64,000 bases of DNA from Litoditis marina (taxonomy: Eukaryota > Nematoda > Chromadorea > Rhabditida > Rhabditidae), in NCBI GenBank assembly GCA_964036275.1, contig OZ038433.1, positions 42,379,336 to 42,443,335 on the forward strand, written 5' to 3'. Positions 12,424-26,036 of the stretch are shown piece after piece; positions within the stretch are counted from its first letter, which is position 1, and each line of letters starts with the position of its first letter. The notes beneath the pieces were generated by a model. That model was given only the letters and a program-made list of their open reading frames with translations. It was not told where the DNA came from and searched no databases. The translations under genes were made by a program, and so were the position numbers.

Positions 12424-14091
12424 CTAGCCGGTCCCGCGGCTAACGCCGCGGGCCCGTCTACCTGGGGGGGAGACCCCCCCAGACCCCCCTACGCTCACAG
12501 TTGTTTAGTAGTTTGTAAAATGTAACAATTTTTTGAATTTACTGTAGGTCATAAAAAATCAATAAATCGATATTATCGATTTTCCTCAGACACCACAACC
12601 TTAGATTTCTATGGTAGTTCTTACCTCCAAGTATCAAAGCTATTACGGATAACGTGACTTTTTTTGCTAGTGAAATGATTGGTATGTGACGTCATCAATT
12701 GATGGTTTGATCTTGAAACTTAAAACTACTGTAACTTGGCTCATTTTTCTCGGATGTACCCCTTGTTTGACTTTTTGAGTTGTTCATGAGTAGCGAAATA
12801 CAATGGGATTGAGTTTGAAGTTTTTTCTATTTCCATAGCAATTTTAGGCCAAAATCATATTTACTGCGCTAAAAAAATCAATAGTTGACCTTTGACCTTA
12901 ATGTTCTTGCAGTACAATCTTTATCCAATACTGGTCCTGTCCTATGAGTTTCAAGTCGTTACCGTCATTTAGACGGTCAGGAGAGGCGTGGGAAAATGTT
13001 AAGTCCGAGGTAGCTTAAAAGTGAGCCTATTTGCGCCGTATATAGTACGAATTGGAATTTTGAAACTTGAATAACTCGAGAACGGCTGAATGGTTTTGCT
13101 TAATTTTTCATATACTTTGCCGGTCTACAGACCTCCGTCTATGAACAAAATTTGGGTCATACTGCATGAGTTTGGCTGTTTCACTTTTTTCTAAAAAAAC
13201 GTATTAAAAAATTATTTTTGAGAAATTCAAAAATCTGTTACATACAAATTGTTTTAATTCTTTATGCGCATTTTATACACAAATCTCAGAGATTCAATCA
13301 CATTTTGAACATGTGCCCCACCGAAATGAATGAATTTTTTTGTTGATTTCTATGAACGCTTACAGAACACCCGTCATATGATATAATGTTTATTGCTTAT
13401 AAAGTTGAGTACCTGACAATCAACTCTATACAGTATAGGAATTAGAAAACAAATGATTCATGGGAACCGTCTTTTGTAGCCTCATTTATGAGGTACTACG
13501 TTTCATAACGGAGATCACCAAAAATCGATACTTGATCTTTGATCTTCCATATTGCGAATGTATACTCAGTATGTTATGACACATCTTGTGCCACAATATG
13601 AACAGATGCGGATCATTTTAAAACAGTTCGGAAATCCCAAAATGTTCCGGAAATTTCTCAAATCCGGAGGAAGTTGCGAAATTCCTGACGATATTGAGCC
13701 AATAGTCACGGCTTCTGAAGAGTTCAACCAGCCAGAAGTTTCACGATCATATCTTCAAAATGGGCGGTATGAGGAATGAAAGTAGTAAAAAATTGTACTT
13801 TTTTCTAATTCATGTAACTCTTTCCGGAAACGTTTCCGGCAAAAAGTGATCGATAGAAACATTTGTCTTCAGAAGACAGGCTTTCATGTGGAGTATCTCC
13901 GAAATTTCGATCTCCAACTTAAGGCCTTAAAAAATCAATAAATCGATATCATTGATTTTCCTTAGACACCACGACCTTAGATTTTAGTGACATAATTGAT
14001 GGTCATGGTTAGAAGTTGTTTAGGAACAAAAGTTGGGCGTCCCGTACCGTTACGTACCGTTATATTAGCATCTGTAGTATAGTAAGGGTGA
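12424..14091 (-). mobile_element. Large Helitron-like unit, 1668 bp, second terminal subtype
   Basis: Its 3' end is of the CTAGCCGG...GTCTA subtype, with the hairpin CCCGCGGC-TAAC-GCCGCGGG. Its minus-strand 5' end is TCACCCTTACTATACTACAG. The interior from about 12668 to 13260 is closely related to 63410-64000, so the unit cut by the right window edge belongs to the same subfamily. A plus-strand open frame at 13552-13779 has better amino-acid composition than other frames here, but I do not recognise it. A T-rich 3' half lacks the usual ATCGAT density. Confidence 0.65.
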
Positions 14092-14978
14092 CGGTGTGAC
14101 CCTAAAAAACCACTTTCCCGTAGGGCGCTCGGTTCCTTCTTTCTCCAAAACTTGTATCCTGATGATAAAAGGGTTGTGGCCAAGTTTGGAAAAAAATCAT
14201 CTTCCCGTACCTGAGTTATTGGAAATCAGTCAAAAACTGATGACGTCATCAGAGGAATTTCAAAAAAAATATACATATTTTATTGAACTGCTATTGTAAG
14301 GCATTGGTTTCTCTGAGTTCAGGAAAAATAAAACGAATCAATATTATTGACACATTTTCAAGATATAAACGTGACGTCTTCGATTTTAGAGGGAAGTTCC
14401 ATAACGTATAACTCGCGAATGACTGAATATTTTTCCATACTTGTTGCGTATATTGTTCTGAATTGTCAAGGTCTTGTGACACTGTGAAATTTATATCAAA
14501 CGTCTTAGAATAGATACCAACAAAAATAATGTTTTTATTAAAAACGTTCATAAAAAATTCAAAAATCAATAATTTCCTTAGTTATAAGAGCACAATGGTT
14601 TGTTCACTTACACACATCTTCAGTGAAAATTTGGACTCGAAATTCGAAAAAAAGTGCGTTACATTTTTCAAAAATGACAATTTTGTAGCGGATCGATGGA
14701 TCGATATATTGATTTTTCAAAGTTATCATAATGAAGAGTCTACCGAGTTAGATTGTTGTTACCAATTAGGTAGCATTCCATACTGGCGTTGGCTCACAAT
14801 AAGCAAAAGCAATTTTCATGACTTTCATAAATTAAGGTCTAAAAAAATTATAAGGCCCTAACTCAACTATCGTACGGGTCATTTATCTTAGATCGTTGTC
14901 TATTATGCATTATTGAAATTACAGACAAATCGTAACAACTTTTGCGTTACATTATCATGTGTGCTATAGGTGTGGTGA
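14092..14978 (-). mobile_element. 887-bp Helitron-like unit ending the left array
   Basis: It starts with the 1179-family end (CGGTGTGACCC), has TGATGACGTCATCA at about 14239 and finishes with GTGCTATAGGTGTGGTGA. After it the repeat pattern stops and the EF-hand gene region begins. The adjoining bases CTAGC...GTCTAG (14979-15005) may be the worn 3' end of yet another unit. Confidence 0.7.
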
Positions 14979-15237
14979 CTAGCAGTTATTAGGGGTATCG
15001 TCTAGTGAAAAATTCTCGAACAGTTACTTCAGAACAGAACGAAAGAACAACTTGAACATCTTAATATCTTCTCATTAGCATAAAGTGCTCAGATCTAATT
15101 GGAATCAGAGAGTAACAGCAACATAATGTGTACCATATTTTTTGCTGTGTTTTTCTCGAATTGTTAAATGAACACAGCTGTGTGATAGAAACATGCAGTA
15201 TGTTCAAGGAAAACCAGAAACATTTGTGAAAACCAAC
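14979..15237. other. Transition from array to EF-hand gene; no gene seen
   Basis: The segment begins with a 27-base stretch bounded by CTAG on both sides (14979-15005), reminiscent of a degraded Helitron 3' end. The rest is intron-like sequence downstream of the last recognisable EF-hand exon on the minus strand. I could not find a third EF-hand loop in it. Confidence 0.5.
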
Positions 15238-17327
15238 CCGATCGAATATTCCAAAACATTCTTTGACCACCTCGTTCCAACTTCGTTTCTTCATGTACAA
15301 TCGTCTCATCACAATACAGAACTCGTCGAAATCTATCTGATGATTTCCGCGTTGATCTACCTGAAACATCCGATTCGAACAATCAAATGGAAAATCAATA
15401 GTATACTGTGGATCATATTTTCTGATGTGTACTTTTCAAAACTTCAGCGTGAGTTCAACTTTTCAGCGTTACAGTGTAATGTCGTCTAATGATACCAAAC
15501 TGATTGTTGAAGCAAGTTTGAATAGCAAACAAGAAGATTTAGCCTGATAGACACAGCTAATTTTATTTGAAACCTGAAATGTATAGCTAATTCAGCTATC
15601 GTTACTACTACAGTATCGTAGCTACAGCTTAGTGGATGTCATATGTGGATGTCACGTGTTAAATCACGAATAAATCTATTTAAATTCTATCGTTTACAGG
15701 TGCTTTTTATTGATTCTTCTGGTTCTTGTGTAAGTTATCAGAATGTATCAGTCTAGGGTAGTCACTCCTTTTCCGGATTTCAATTTGCATTAGAACACTG
15801 TAGCAGTTCACGTAGAACTGAGGATAACTATAGGGCGTGCCAAATTTATAAAATACGCCCCCGTGTGAGACTCGAACCGGGCCCAAAAGTTTGGCAGGCG
15901 CGGACGTTAAGCACTATACCAACTGTGCTTATAGTAACGTTGTAGAGGAATCGCATACAGGTGTTCTTACACAGCACAATGTGATATGGCTCGCCTTTCT
16001 TTGAGCGACCACTTTACCTCATCGATGATCTTGTCCAGTTCGTCGCGCGTCTGCTCGAGACCCAGGTTTTTTATGGCAATATCAAGTTCATCTATAGCTA
16101 TCGCTCCGCTTCTGTCTGAAATTAATAAGTAAAAACTGAATGATTCTCGGATGACAGTGTGCAATTTGACTTCATTTCGTACCGTAATTCTATTTTTTTC
16201 CTCTCTTGCTGATGTACTTTCAACAATCAAACTGGTAGTTTTTCAGATGCTCAATCTATGAATGAACCAAAACATGCCTATAATACGCTATTTGTTTGAA
16301 AGTTCATTGTTTTAATTTGTTAGTCGGAGTTAAAAGCCTGACATCGAGGAAAAAGTAAAGATTGGTGGTCGCAAAACTGGCTAATACTCAAATGAATCGG
16401 GGGGAGTGATTGGTATTCTCTGATAGTGCTTCGACTGTTTTTTGAATGATAAGAGAAATCAGTTTTTCACATAACATTCTTCTGAGTCGAGAAAGGGAAA
16501 AACGAAACCGCCATGTGCACTTGAACTACATGCGATTGTGTTGCTGGGAAACCATGATTTATAATTCAAATGAATTCCGCAAAACCATTCGGTGCAAGGA
16601 GAAAAGAAATAACCTCATTGAAAGAGGTACAGGGTAGCACCAAGTAGTTTCTACTAGGTAAAAACAATCCGTATAATTCATTTTGTTGAAATAAGATATT
16701 TACGGAGGCATTTCATACATCATACTTTTGAAGCATCACAAAACTATCGGCTATCGAAAAAAGCGAAAAGAAAAAGAGGGAAAAACTTTATGTAGTTTTG
16801 CTGTGGGTCACTTACGTGAAAATAGTTAGAGAGATATGTTAGAGTAATATATTATAACAATACATGTTTCGTACGTGGTTGTTAACCTTTGTTCCAGCAT
16901 GCCAAAGTCTTTTAGGGAATAACTAGAGCTACTTAGGTAACTTCTCCACCACTCCACCACAGTCCTTCTACGGTTGATAATTCGAATTGTGTAATTGTGT
17001 AATGCTCTGAATAAGTATATAACAACGAGATTATTCATTTGAACAAAAGTCAATAGGACGTTTCGAATGTTATAGTTATATTAATGTGCTCAGTAAAATA
17101 TGAACTCAAAGAGCGTTTCGAATAAGGGTCTAAAATATAACTATATAAATACTATTTTTGTTATTATCATTCATCACTTTACTCCACTAACCGGTATCGA
17201 ACATATTGAATACTTGTCGATATTCTGCCAGTTCTTCTTCTGTGTACCCATCGAGACATCCGTTGAGTAGGGGCAGCATCTGGCCATGAGGATTCAGACC
17301 CTCCCCCCGGTCAGAGTGCAGCTTCAG
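15238..17327 (-). CDS. Calmodulin-like EF-hand protein gene, three internal exons (partial)
   Basis: Three minus-strand exons read in order: 17327-17192, 16115-16018 and 15360-15238 (136, 98 and 123 nt). All are flanked by GT donors and TTTCAG acceptors and splice in one frame. The product runs from an N-terminal extension ending YTEEELAEYRQVFNMFD, through a first EF-hand loop DTDRSGAIAIDE split by the first intron, a linker helix, and a second loop DQRGNHQIDFDE, then a basic helix ending ECFGIFDR, where a third hand should start. In both loops the acidic, glycine and final glutamate positions expected of calcium-binding EF-hands are present, although the second has Q and N at weaker positions. 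It would act as a calcium sensor. No initiator exon and no third or fourth hand are in the gene region: Helitron arrays lie directly on both sides. The gene is either split by giant introns or broken. Close kinship to calmodulin is clear; the exact orthologue is not. Confidence 0.85.
15815..15935 (-). mobile_element. tRNA-derived SINE, copy 1
   Basis: On the minus strand there is a tRNA-like head with an A box AAGCACAGTTGG (15930-15919) and B box GGTTCGAGTCTC (15878-15867). An anticodon-arm-like CGCCTGCC resembles tRNA-Gly(GCC). No proper acceptor stem can be formed. A tail motif GGCACGCCCTATAGTTAT follows. The same order of motifs occurs at 59295-59405. It lies in an intron of the EF-hand gene, in the gene's own orientation. 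Confidence 0.6.
16116..17191 (-). other. Intron of the EF-hand gene
   Basis: This sits between exons 17192-17327 and 16018-16115. The donor GTTAGTGG and acceptor ...ATTAATTTCAG are good nematode-like sites. It holds no recognisable repeat of the Helitron type and no supported gene. Confidence 0.7.
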
Positions 17328-17487
17328 CTGAAACATGAAACATAATAACAATAACCAAAAGCTTTTTTTAAATATTGATTTCAAGTTACTATCTTATCGG
17401 TCTGCTGTATTTTCTTATTGAAGTAGTTTTGTTATTTTGTTTAACGCACCTCGTTGTGCACTGAATGAATAAATAAATATAAATGAG
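17328..17487. other. Short intron segment before the second array
   Basis: This is upstream intron sequence of the EF-hand gene (acceptor GTTTCAG at 17328-17334 on the minus strand), ending in an AATAAATAAATATAAATG simple tract. At about 17488 it abuts the truncated first unit of the 1499-bp array. Confidence 0.6.
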
Positions 17488-20400
17488 TTTTTTGAGTTTT
17501 AAATACAACACTTCATAAAAAATCGATAAATCAATATTATGAGAATTCCTGAAAAAGACATCCTTAGATTTTGAAGTAGTATACGTGGTGAGAGTTTTGA
17601 GATCATCCGGTCAAATTTTTTCTCGGAGACAGGGGGTTCCAATCGATTTCGGCTAAAGTCAACTTCGCAGTAGATCAATATATCGATTTTTTGTGATCAT
17701 CTAGTTTGTTTCCCATCCGAGTTGTTTTGATGTTAGAAAGCACTAAGACCACGGTCGTTTGGCTGGCCAGATACATCTGCATGAAATCTGAGTAGGGGTC
17801 ATGAAAAATGCTCTAAAATGGCTTAAAATCAAAATCTCAAAAATCGCCTCTGTGTAAACTCTTATTTTGTTCCATAGTATATTTTACTAAGTTATGGTAG
17901 CCATCGAGCGAGTTCTAAAAATTCACAACCGACTTTTTCGATTTTGATCCTTCTCATAACTAATCAATAAATCGATATTCCCATTTTTTCACAATTAGGA
18001 GTCATATTTATTTGATGTGTACTGCATACCACTCAAGTTTCACGCCGATTGGATCAGTCGTTCTCGAATTATGAGAAAGCAAAATATGCATTTCTCACAT
18101 ACAAACTGTTATAAAAAATCGAGAAATGAGTATCAGAAGTTTTTACTATGGCATTTCCTTCTTCACAGTTTACCACGCATATGGTACGAATTTGGAGTCT
18201 GAATTCTTAAATTTTGCCGTCACTTTTCCCATTTTGGACCAATCTCAGAACAGATCAATAAGTCGATATATCAATTTTTTGTGACCATCAGCATTATTGG
18301 CCGATCAGATAATGATAGTACTCTGAATAGCCAAGTTAAAGGACGCACGGTTCACAAGTTACAAGCAAAAGAAATTTTTCAGAGCTAACTTTGTGAAGGT
18401 CTAAAAAAATTGTAAGGCCCTAACTCAAAAATCGTACGGGGGCGCTCGCATTTATTTTCTATAAAGTATGCACTGTTAAAGTTAGGGAATAATCGGAACA
18501 ACTTTTTGTCACATTTAGCATCTGTAATATAAGGAGGGTGAAGGTTTTCTTCGAAAAAACCACTTTCCCGTGAAGCAATCTGTCTCGTGTTTCGACAGAA
18601 AGTTGTGTTTTTGTAATAGGTAATATGTGACCAAATATGGTTTATTTAGCTTCTCACCGAACGAAGGTACAAGGAAATGTATGATTTGCTGATGACGTCA
18701 TCAACCGAAAAATGAAAATTTTAAAAAAAATATACGTGTCTGAATCAATGGTAATATGAAACCTCTGAAAGTAGTGTTATCAGGAAAAATAAATCTGACA
18801 GATATAATTGTCAGACTCTCGAGTTTTTGAACGTTTTAAAAACAAAATCATAACTTTACAACTAATCGATAAGTCGATATTATCGAAAAATTCTGAATTG
18901 AAAGTCATGTTTATTTCTTGTGATATGCACGATTTGTGAGTTTCACAACAATTGGATAAGCCGTTCTCAGATGAAGAATAGCAGGAATTTTTGAGTTTTA
19001 AATACAACACTTCATAAAAAATCGATAAATCAATATTATGAGAATTCCTGAAAAAGACATCCTTAGATTTTGAAGTAGTATACGTGGTGAGAGTTTTGAG
19101 ATCATCCGGTCAAATTTTTTCTCGGAGACAGGGGGTTCCAATCGATTTCGGCTAAAGTCAACTTCGCAGTAGATCAATATATCGATTTTTTGTGATCATC
19201 TAGTTTGTTTCCCATCCGAGTTGTTTTGATGTTAGAAAGCACTAAGACCACGGTCGTTTGGCTGGCCAGATACATCTGCATGAAATCTGAGTAGGGGTCA
19301 TGAAAAATGCTCTAAAATGGCTTAAAATCAAAATCTCAAAAATCGCCTCTGTGTAAACTCTTATTTTGTTCCATAGTATATTTTACTAAGTTATGGTAGC
19401 CATCGAGCGAGTTCTAAAAATTCACAACCGACTTTTTCGATTTTGATCCTTCTCATAACTAATCAATAAATCGATATTCCCATTTTTTCACAATTAGGAG
19501 TCATATTTATTTGATGTGTACTGCATACCACTCAAGTTTCACGCCGATTGGATCAGTCGTTCTCGAATTATGAGAAAGCAAAATATGCATTTCTCACATA
19601 CAAACTGTTATAAAAAATCGAGAAATGAGTATCAGAAGTTTTTACTATGGCATTTCCTTCTTCACAGTTTACCACGCATATGGTACGAATTTGGAGTCTG
19701 AATTCTTAAATTTTGCCGTCACTTTTCCCATTTTGGACCAATCTCAGAACAGATCAATAAGTCGATATATCAATTTTTTGTGACCATCAGCATTATTGGC
19801 CGATCAGATAATGATAGTACTCTGAATAGCCAAGTTAAAGGACGCACGGTTCACAAGTTACAAGCAAAAGAAATTTTTCAGAGCTAACTTTGTGAAGGTC
19901 TAAAAAAATTGTAAGGCCCTAACTCAAAAATCGTACGGGGGCGCTCGCATTTATTTTCTATAAAGTATGCACTGTTAAAGTTAGGGAATAATCGGAACAA
20001 CTTTTTGTCACATTTAGCATCTGTAATATAAGGAGGGTGAAGGTTTTCTTCGAAAAAACCACTTTCCCGTGAAGCAATCTGTCTCGTGTTTCGACAGAAA
20101 GTTGTGTTTTTGTAATAGGTAATATGTGACCAAATATGGTTTATTTAGCTTCTCACCGAACGAAGGTACAAGGAAATGTATGATTTGCTGATGACGTCAT
20201 CAACCGAAAAATGAAAATTTTAAAAAAAATATACGTGTCTGAATCAATGGTAATATGAAACCTCTGAAAGTAGTGTTATCAGGAAAAATAAATCTGACAG
20301 ATATAATTGTCAGACTCTCGAGTTTTTGAACGTTTTAAAAACAAAATCATAACTTTACAACTAATCGATAAGTCGATATTATCGAAAAATTCTGAATTGA

Positions 20401-23400
20401 AAGTCATGTTTATTTCTTGTGATATGCACGATTTGTGAGTTTCACAACAATTGGATAAGCCGTTCTCAGATGAAGAATAGCAGGAATTTTTGAGTTTTAA
20501 ATACAACACTTCATAAAAAATCGATAAATCAATATTATGAGAATTCCTGAAAAAGACATCCTTAGATTTTGAAGTAGTATACGTGGTGAGAGTTTTGAGA
20601 TCATCCGGTCAAATTTTTTCTCGGAGACAGGGGGTTCCAATCGATTTCGGCTAAAGTCAACTTCGCAGTAGATCAATATATCGATTTTTTGTGATCATCT
20701 AGTTTGTTTCCCATCCGAGTTGTTTTGATGTTAGAAAGCACTAAGACCACGGTCGTTTGGCTGGCCAGATACATCTGCATGAAATCTGAGTAGGGGTCAT
20801 GAAAAATGCTCTAAAATGGCTTAAAATCAAAATCTCAAAAATCGCCTCTGTGTAAACTCTTATTTTGTTCCATAGTATATTTTACTAAGTTATGGTAGCC
20901 ATCGAGCGAGTTCTAAAAATTCACAACCGACTTTTTCGATTTTGATCCTTCTCATAACTAATCAATAAATCGATATTCCCATTTTTTCACAATTAGGAGT
21001 CATATTTATTTGATGTGTACTGCATACCACTCAAGTTTCACGCCGATTGGATCAGTCGTTCTCGAATTATGAGAAAGCAAAATATGCATTTCTCACATAC
21101 AAACTGTTATAAAAAATCGAGAAATGAGTATCAGAAGTTTTTACTATGGCATTTCCTTCTTCACAGTTTACCACGCATATGGTACGAATTTGGAGTCTGA
21201 ATTCTTAAATTTTGCCGTCACTTTTCCCATTTTGGACCAATCTCAGAACAGATCAATAAGTCGATATATCAATTTTTTGTGACCATCAGCATTATTGGCC
21301 GATCAGATAATGATAGTACTCTGAATAGCCAAGTTAAAGGACGCACGGTTCACAAGTTACAAGCAAAAGAAATTTTTCAGAGCTAACTTTGTGAAGGTCT
21401 AAAAAAATTGTAAGGCCCTAACTCAAAAATCGTACGGGGGCGCTCGCATTTATTTTCTATAAAGTATGCACTGTTAAAGTTAGGGAATAATCGGAACAAC
21501 TTTTTGTCACATTTAGCATCTGTAATATAAGGAGGGTGAAGGTTTTCTTCGAAAAAACCACTTTCCCGTGAAGCAATCTGTCTCGTGTTTCGACAGAAAG
21601 TTGTGTTTTTGTAATAGGTAATATGTGACCAAATATGGTTTATTTAGCTTCTCACCGAACGAAGGTACAAGGAAATGTATGATTTGCTGATGACGTCATC
21701 AACCGAAAAATGAAAATTTTAAAAAAAATATACGTGTCTGAATCAATGGTAATATGAAACCTCTGAAAGTAGTGTTATCAGGAAAAATAAATCTGACAGA
21801 TATAATTGTCAGACTCTCGAGTTTTTGAACGTTTTAAAAACAAAATCATAACTTTACAACTAATCGATAAGTCGATATTATCGAAAAATTCTGAATTGAA
21901 AGTCATGTTTATTTCTTGTGATATGCACGATTTGTGAGTTTCACAACAATTGGATAAGCCGTTCTCAGATGAAGAATAGCAGGAATTTTTGAGTTTTAAA
22001 TACAACACTTCATAAAAAATCGATAAATCAATATTATGAGAATTCCTGAAAAAGACATCCTTAGATTTTGAAGTAGTATACGTGGTGAGAGTTTTGAGAT
22101 CATCCGGTCAAATTTTTTCTCGGAGACAGGGGGTTCCAATCGATTTCGGCTAAAGTCAACTTCGCAGTAGATCAATATATCGATTTTTTGTGATCATCTA
22201 GTTTGTTTCCCATCCGAGTTGTTTTGATGTTAGAAAGCACTAAGACCACGGTCGTTTGGCTGGCCAGATACATCTGCATGAAATCTGAGTAGGGGTCATG
22301 AAAAATGCTCTAAAATGGCTTAAAATCAAAATCTCAAAAATCGCCTCTGTGTAAACTCTTATTTTGTTCCATAGTATATTTTACTAAGTTATGGTAGCCA
22401 TCGAGCGAGTTCTAAAAATTCACAACCGACTTTTTCGATTTTGATCCTTCTCATAACTAATCAATAAATCGATATTCCCATTTTTTCACAATTAGGAGTC
22501 ATATTTATTTGATGTGTACTGCATACCACTCAAGTTTCACGCCGATTGGATCAGTCGTTCTCGAATTATGAGAAAGCAAAATATGCATTTCTCACATACA
22601 AACTGTTATAAAAAATCGAGAAATGAGTATCAGAAGTTTTTACTATGGCATTTCCTTCTTCACAGTTTACCACGCATATGGTACGAATTTGGAGTCTGAA
22701 TTCTTAAATTTTGCCGTCACTTTTCCCATTTTGGACCAATCTCAGAACAGATCAATAAGTCGATATATCAATTTTTTGTGACCATCAGCATTATTGGCCG
22801 ATCAGATAATGATAGTACTCTGAATAGCCAAGTTAAAGGACGCACGGTTCACAAGTTACAAGCAAAAGAAATTTTTCAGAGCTAACTTTGTGAAGGTCTA
22901 AAAAAATTGTAAGGCCCTAACTCAAAAATCGTACGGGGGCGCTCGCATTTATTTTCTATAAAGTATGCACTGTTAAAGTTAGGGAATAATCGGAACAACT
23001 TTTTGTCACATTTAGCATCTGTAATATAAGGAGGGTGAAGGTTTTCTTCGAAAAAACCACTTTCCCGTGAAGCAATCTGTCTCGTGTTTCGACAGAAAGT
23101 TGTGTTTTTGTAATAGGTAATATGTGACCAAATATGGTTTATTTAGCTTCTCACCGAACGAAGGTACAAGGAAATGTATGATTTGCTGATGACGTCATCA
23201 ACCGAAAAATGAAAATTTTAAAAAAAATATACGTGTCTGAATCAATGGTAATATGAAACCTCTGAAAGTAGTGTTATCAGGAAAAATAAATCTGACAGAT
23301 ATAATTGTCAGACTCTCGAGTTTTTGAACGTTTTAAAAACAAAATCATAACTTTACAACTAATCGATAAGTCGATATTATCGAAAAATTCTGAATTGAAA

Positions 23401-26036
23401 GTCATGTTTATTTCTTGTGATATGCACGATTTGTGAGTTTCACAACAATTGGATAAGCCGTTCTCAGATGAAGAATAGCAGGAATTTTTGAGTTTTAAAT
23501 ACAACACTTCATAAAAAATCGATAAATCAATATTATGAGAATTCCTGAAAAAGACATCCTTAGATTTTGAAGTAGTATACGTGGTGAGAGTTTTGAGATC
23601 ATCCGGTCAAATTTTTTCTCGGAGACAGGGGGTTCCAATCGATTTCGGCTAAAGTCAACTTCGCAGTAGATCAATATATCGATTTTTTGTGATCATCTAG
23701 TTTGTTTCCCATCCGAGTTGTTTTGATGTTAGAAAGCACTAAGACCACGGTCGTTTGGCTGGCCAGATACATCTGCATGAAATCTGAGTAGGGGTCATGA
23801 AAAATGCTCTAAAATGGCTTAAAATCAAAATCTCAAAAATCGCCTCTGTGTAAACTCTTATTTTGTTCCATAGTATATTTTACTAAGTTATGGTAGCCAT
23901 CGAGCGAGTTCTAAAAATTCACAACCGACTTTTTCGATTTTGATCCTTCTCATAACTAATCAATAAATCGATATTCCCATTTTTTCACAATTAGGAGTCA
24001 TATTTATTTGATGTGTACTGCATACCACTCAAGTTTCACGCCGATTGGATCAGTCGTTCTCGAATTATGAGAAAGCAAAATATGCATTTCTCACATACAA
24101 ACTGTTATAAAAAATCGAGAAATGAGTATCAGAAGTTTTTACTATGGCATTTCCTTCTTCACAGTTTACCACGCATATGGTACGAATTTGGAGTCTGAAT
24201 TCTTAAATTTTGCCGTCACTTTTCCCATTTTGGACCAATCTCAGAACAGATCAATAAGTCGATATATCAATTTTTTGTGACCATCAGCATTATTGGCCGA
24301 TCAGATAATGATAGTACTCTGAATAGCCAAGTTAAAGGACGCACGGTTCACAAGTTACAAGCAAAAGAAATTTTTCAGAGCTAACTTTGTGAAGGTCTAA
24401 AAAAATTGTAAGGCCCTAACTCAAAAATCGTACGGGGGCGCTCGCATTTATTTTCTATAAAGTATGCACTGTTAAAGTTAGGGAATAATCGGAACAACTT
24501 TTTGTCACATTTAGCATCTGTAATATAAGGAGGGTGAAGGTTTTCTTCGAAAAAACCACTTTCCCGTGAAGCAATCTGTCTCGTGTTTCGACAGAAAGTT
24601 GTGTTTTTGTAATAGGTAATATGTGACCAAATATGGTTTATTTAGCTTCTCACCGAACGAAGGTACAAGGAAATGTATGATTTGCTGATGACGTCATCAA
24701 CCGAAAAATGAAAATTTTAAAAAAAATATACGTGTCTGAATCAATGGTAATATGAAACCTCTGAAAGTAGTGTTATCAGGAAAAATAAATCTGACAGATA
24801 TAATTGTCAGACTCTCGAGTTTTTGAACGTTTTAAAAACAAAATCATAACTTTACAACTAATCGATAAGTCGATATTATCGAAAAATTCTGAATTGAAAG
24901 TCATGTTTATTTCTTGTGATATGCACGATTTGTGAGTTTCACAACAATTGGATAAGCCGTTCTCAGATGAAGAATAGCAGGAATTTTTGAGTTTTAAATA
25001 CAACACTTCATAAAAAATCGATAAATCAATATTATGAGAATTCCTGAAAAAGACATCCTTAGATTTTGAAGTAGTATACGTGGTGAGAGTTTTGAGATCA
25101 TCCGGTCAAATTTTTTCTCGGAGACAGGGGGTTCCAATCGATTTCGGCTAAAGTCAACTTCGCAGTAGATCAATATATCGATTTTTTGTGATCATCTAGT
25201 TTGTTTCCCATCCGAGTTGTTTTGATGTTAGAAAGCACTAAGACCACGGTCGTTTGGCTGGCCAGATACATCTGCATGAAATCTGAGTAGGGGTCATGAA
25301 AAATGCTCTAAAATGGCTTAAAATCAAAATCTCAAAAATCGCCTCTGTGTAAACTCTTATTTTGTTCCATAGTATATTTTACTAAGTTATGGTAGCCATC
25401 GAGCGAGTTCTAAAAATTCACAACCGACTTTTTCGATTTTGATCCTTCTCATAACTAATCAATAAATCGATATTCCCATTTTTTCACAATTAGGAGTCAT
25501 ATTTATTTGATGTGTACTGCATACCACTCAAGTTTCACGCCGATTGGATCAGTCGTTCTCGAATTATGAGAAAGCAAAATATGCATTTCTCACATACAAA
25601 CTGTTATAAAAAATCGAGAAATGAGTATCAGAAGTTTTTACTATGGCATTTCCTTCTTCACAGTTTACCACGCATATGGTACGAATTTGGAGTCTGAATT
25701 CTTAAATTTTGCCGTCACTTTTCCCATTTTGGACCAATCTCAGAACAGATCAATAAGTCGATATATCAATTTTTTGTGACCATCAGCATTATTGGCCGAT
25801 CAGATAATGATAGTACTCTGAATAGCCAAGTTAAAGGACGCACGGTTCACAAGTTACAAGCAAAAGAAATTTTTCAGAGCTAACTTTGTGAAGGTCTAAA
25901 AAAATTGTAAGGCCCTAACTCAAAAATCGTACGGGGGCGCTCGCATTTATTTTCTATAAAGTATGCACTGTTAAAGTTAGGGAATAATCGGAACAACTTT
26001 TTGTCACATTTAGCATCTGTAATATAAGGAGGGTGA
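17488..26036 (-). repeat. Tandem array of the 1499-bp Helitron-like unit: 1 partial + 5 full copies
   Basis: Full units start at 18542, 20041, 21540, 23039 and 24538. A partial copy (17488-18541) lacks the 3' third. I see no differences between copies. On the minus strand each unit starts TCACCCTCCTTATATTACAG and ends ...GTGGTTTTTTCGAAGAAAACCT, with a TTCGAA-centred fold in place of the GC hairpin. Each carries TGATGACGTCATCA (18690-18703 in the first) followed by a poly-A run and ATATACGTG, then five ATCGAT-type blocks. The small frames repeated in every unit (61 and 76 residues) have no family features and are judged spurious. Confidence 0.88.

Noticed and set aside
15061..15237. Extension of the last EF-hand exon to the left
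   Set aside because: The frame stays open past the GT donor at 15237-15236 (minus strand) but encodes hydrophobic, non-EF-hand sequence. The splice site fits the domain break at FGIFDR.
15855..15935. Functional tRNA-Gly gene
   Set aside because: The A and B boxes are present but no acceptor or anticodon stem pairs properly, and a matching tail is shared with another copy at 59295, so it is a SINE head.
18017..19010. Repeated 61-residue (plus) and 76-residue (minus) frames in the 1499-bp arrays
   Set aside because: Their repetition only reflects identical DNA copies. Composition is that of translated AT-rich repeat, and related modules in other units are closed by stops.
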